Shown: positions 4,731-5,464 of the stretch, piece by piece
Numbering within the stretch: the stretch's first letter is position 1
How the letters are laid out: every line of letters starts with the position of its first letter
NCBI GenBank assembly: GCA_027371625.1
Contig: DAHXMQ010000360.1
Coordinates: 1 to 5,464, forward strand
DNA from: Candidatus Methanoperedentaceae archaeon
GTDB lineage: Archaea > Halobacteriota > Methanosarcinia > Methanosarcinales > Methanoperedenaceae
Reading direction: 5' to 3'
DNA: 5,464 nt
The notes under the pieces: model-generated
What the model was told of the DNA's origin: nothing
The model's input: only the letters and a program-made list of their open reading frames with translations
Database searches by the model: none
Position numbers and translations under genes: made by a program

Positions 4731-5464
4731 ATGAATATTACACTTACCCTCATGGCTGTGCTCGGAGTTGCCCTGTTTATGGGGCTGAACATCGGAGGCA
4801 ACAATGCTGCCGCAGCCATGGGAGCGGCTTACGGGGCAAAAGTCCGCACCAAGTACCAGGCGGTTTTGTTGATCGGCATTTTTTCAGTCCTCGGTGCGGT
4901 GCTAAGCGGAGGCGCGGTGATAAAAACGCTCGGAAGCGGAATCCTGCCAACAGGGACGATATTGATCAATGGAGCGATAATAGCAGTCGGCGCCTCGGCG
5001 CTTACCATTTTTCTGGGGAACATCCTTCGCGTGCCAATATCCACAAGCCAGGTCGCTGTTGGTTCCGTGGTTGGAATCGGGTTTTTCTACGGCGCATCCA
5101 AATTAAATACGCCGCTCCTTGGCGAGATCGTAGTCTGGTGGGTGGTTACTCCTGTTATTGCCTGGCTGCTTGCGTATATCATGGGAAAATACCTCTACAC
5201 AAGGGTTCTTATCTGGATTGCCGACCACCATGATTCTGAAGCCTCGATAAAGACCTTCTTGAATGTACTCCTTACCTTATCCGGCTGTTATGTGGCATTT
5301 TCCGTGGGAGCCAACCATGCGGGCATTATAGTCGGACCTTTTGTGGGAGCAGGTGAATTTCCCTCTTCATACGGCGCTCTTTTCGCAGGAATCGCTATCA
5401 GTATCGGTGCTCTTCTCATGGGCGGGAGGGTAATGGATACCGTGGGTAATGAAATCTGTGAACT
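4731..5464 (+). CDS. PiT-superfamily inorganic anion permease, CysP-like (C-terminus outside window)
   Basis: Integral membrane transporter with inverted-repeat architecture; the first 244 residues are visible. Hydrophobic segments lie near 5-30, 43-62, 76-97, 107-122, 133-152, 174-192, 194-207 and 216-232. Seen: first signature LNIGGNNAAAAMGAAYG at 19-35, PISTSQVAVGSVVG at 102-115, second signature SVGANHAGIIVGP at 191-203, and GGRVMDTVG at 231-239. PiT phosphate transporters normally have GANDVANA in both repeats and STTH in the middle. Here the Asp is replaced by Asn25 and His196, and STTH by STSQ. The text resembles the Bacillus CysP sulfate permease branch more than PitA, so sulfate or another oxyanion is a fair guess and phosphate remains possible. 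The protein is about 60-75 percent complete. A separate promoter is likely; no regulator or PhoU/DUF47 partner is visible upstream. Confidence 0.9.
   Translation, partial: MNITLTLMAVLGVALFMGLNIGGNNAAAAMGAAYGAKVRTKYQAVLLIGIFSVLGAVLSGGAVIKTLGSGILPTGTILINGAIIAVGASALTIFLGNILRVPISTSQVAVGSVVGIGFFYGASKLNTPLLGEIVVWWVVTPVIAWLLAYIMGKYLYTRVLIWIADHHDSEASIKTFLNVLLTLSGCYVAFSVGANHAGIIVGPFVGAGEFPSSYGALFAGIAISIGALLMGGRVMDTVGNEICE

Noticed and set aside
4712..5233. Plus-strand open frame of 173 codons
   Set aside because: It lies in another frame of the permease; the frame from 4731 shows PiT motifs and membrane helices, while this one is Arg/Gly/Cys-rich shadow sequence.

Overview
The window looks archaeal, most likely Methanosarcinales-like (Methanosarcina or Methanoperedens/ANME-2 relatives); this affiliation is inferred from gene content, and no marker gene settles it. 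The pointers are an archaeal-type Thg1, a free-standing LigD-type 3'-phosphoesterase, a small PRC-barrel protein, a class II aldolase of the kind methanogens carry, Shine-Dalgarno sites of the GGTGAT type, and AT-rich TATA-like intergenic sequences with T-tract ends. No rRNA, tRNA or CRISPR array was found.

Layout. Positions 1-1502 are a compact minus-strand cluster transcribed nth (endonuclease III), then LigD-type 3'-phosphoesterase, then class II aldolase (3' end cut off by the window edge), with junctions of only 3 and 1 nt. It is divergent from a plus-strand small gene (1606-1872) that joins a histone-H1-like Lys/Ala/Arg-rich tail to a desulforedoxin-type four-cysteine metal site. That gene converges, across a T-rich 20-bp junction, on a minus-strand MidA/NDUFAF7-family SAM methyltransferase (1893 to about 2984).

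Positions 3000-3617 are AT-rich. They hold the promoter region of the methyltransferase, a perfect 10+3+10 inverted repeat, a 69-codon ORF that resembles the N-terminus of a DDE transposase and then loses its frame, and about 200 nt of apparently non-coding or relic sequence. A plus-strand pair follows: a CdpB-like PRC-barrel protein and a Thg1 3'-5' tRNA polymerase, 2 nt apart. The window ends inside a PiT-superfamily anion permease (4731 to the edge).

Themes. The minus cluster pairs base excision (Nth) with 3'-end healing (PE), a plausible repair module. The methyltransferase may be a respiratory-complex assembly factor by analogy with NDUFAF7. The permease lacks the Asp of both PiT signature motifs and looks more like the CysP sulfate-type branch. 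The most novel-looking item is the H1-like tail/desulforedoxin fusion, which also has two internal ATG codons preceded by purine-rich Shine-Dalgarno-like sequences.
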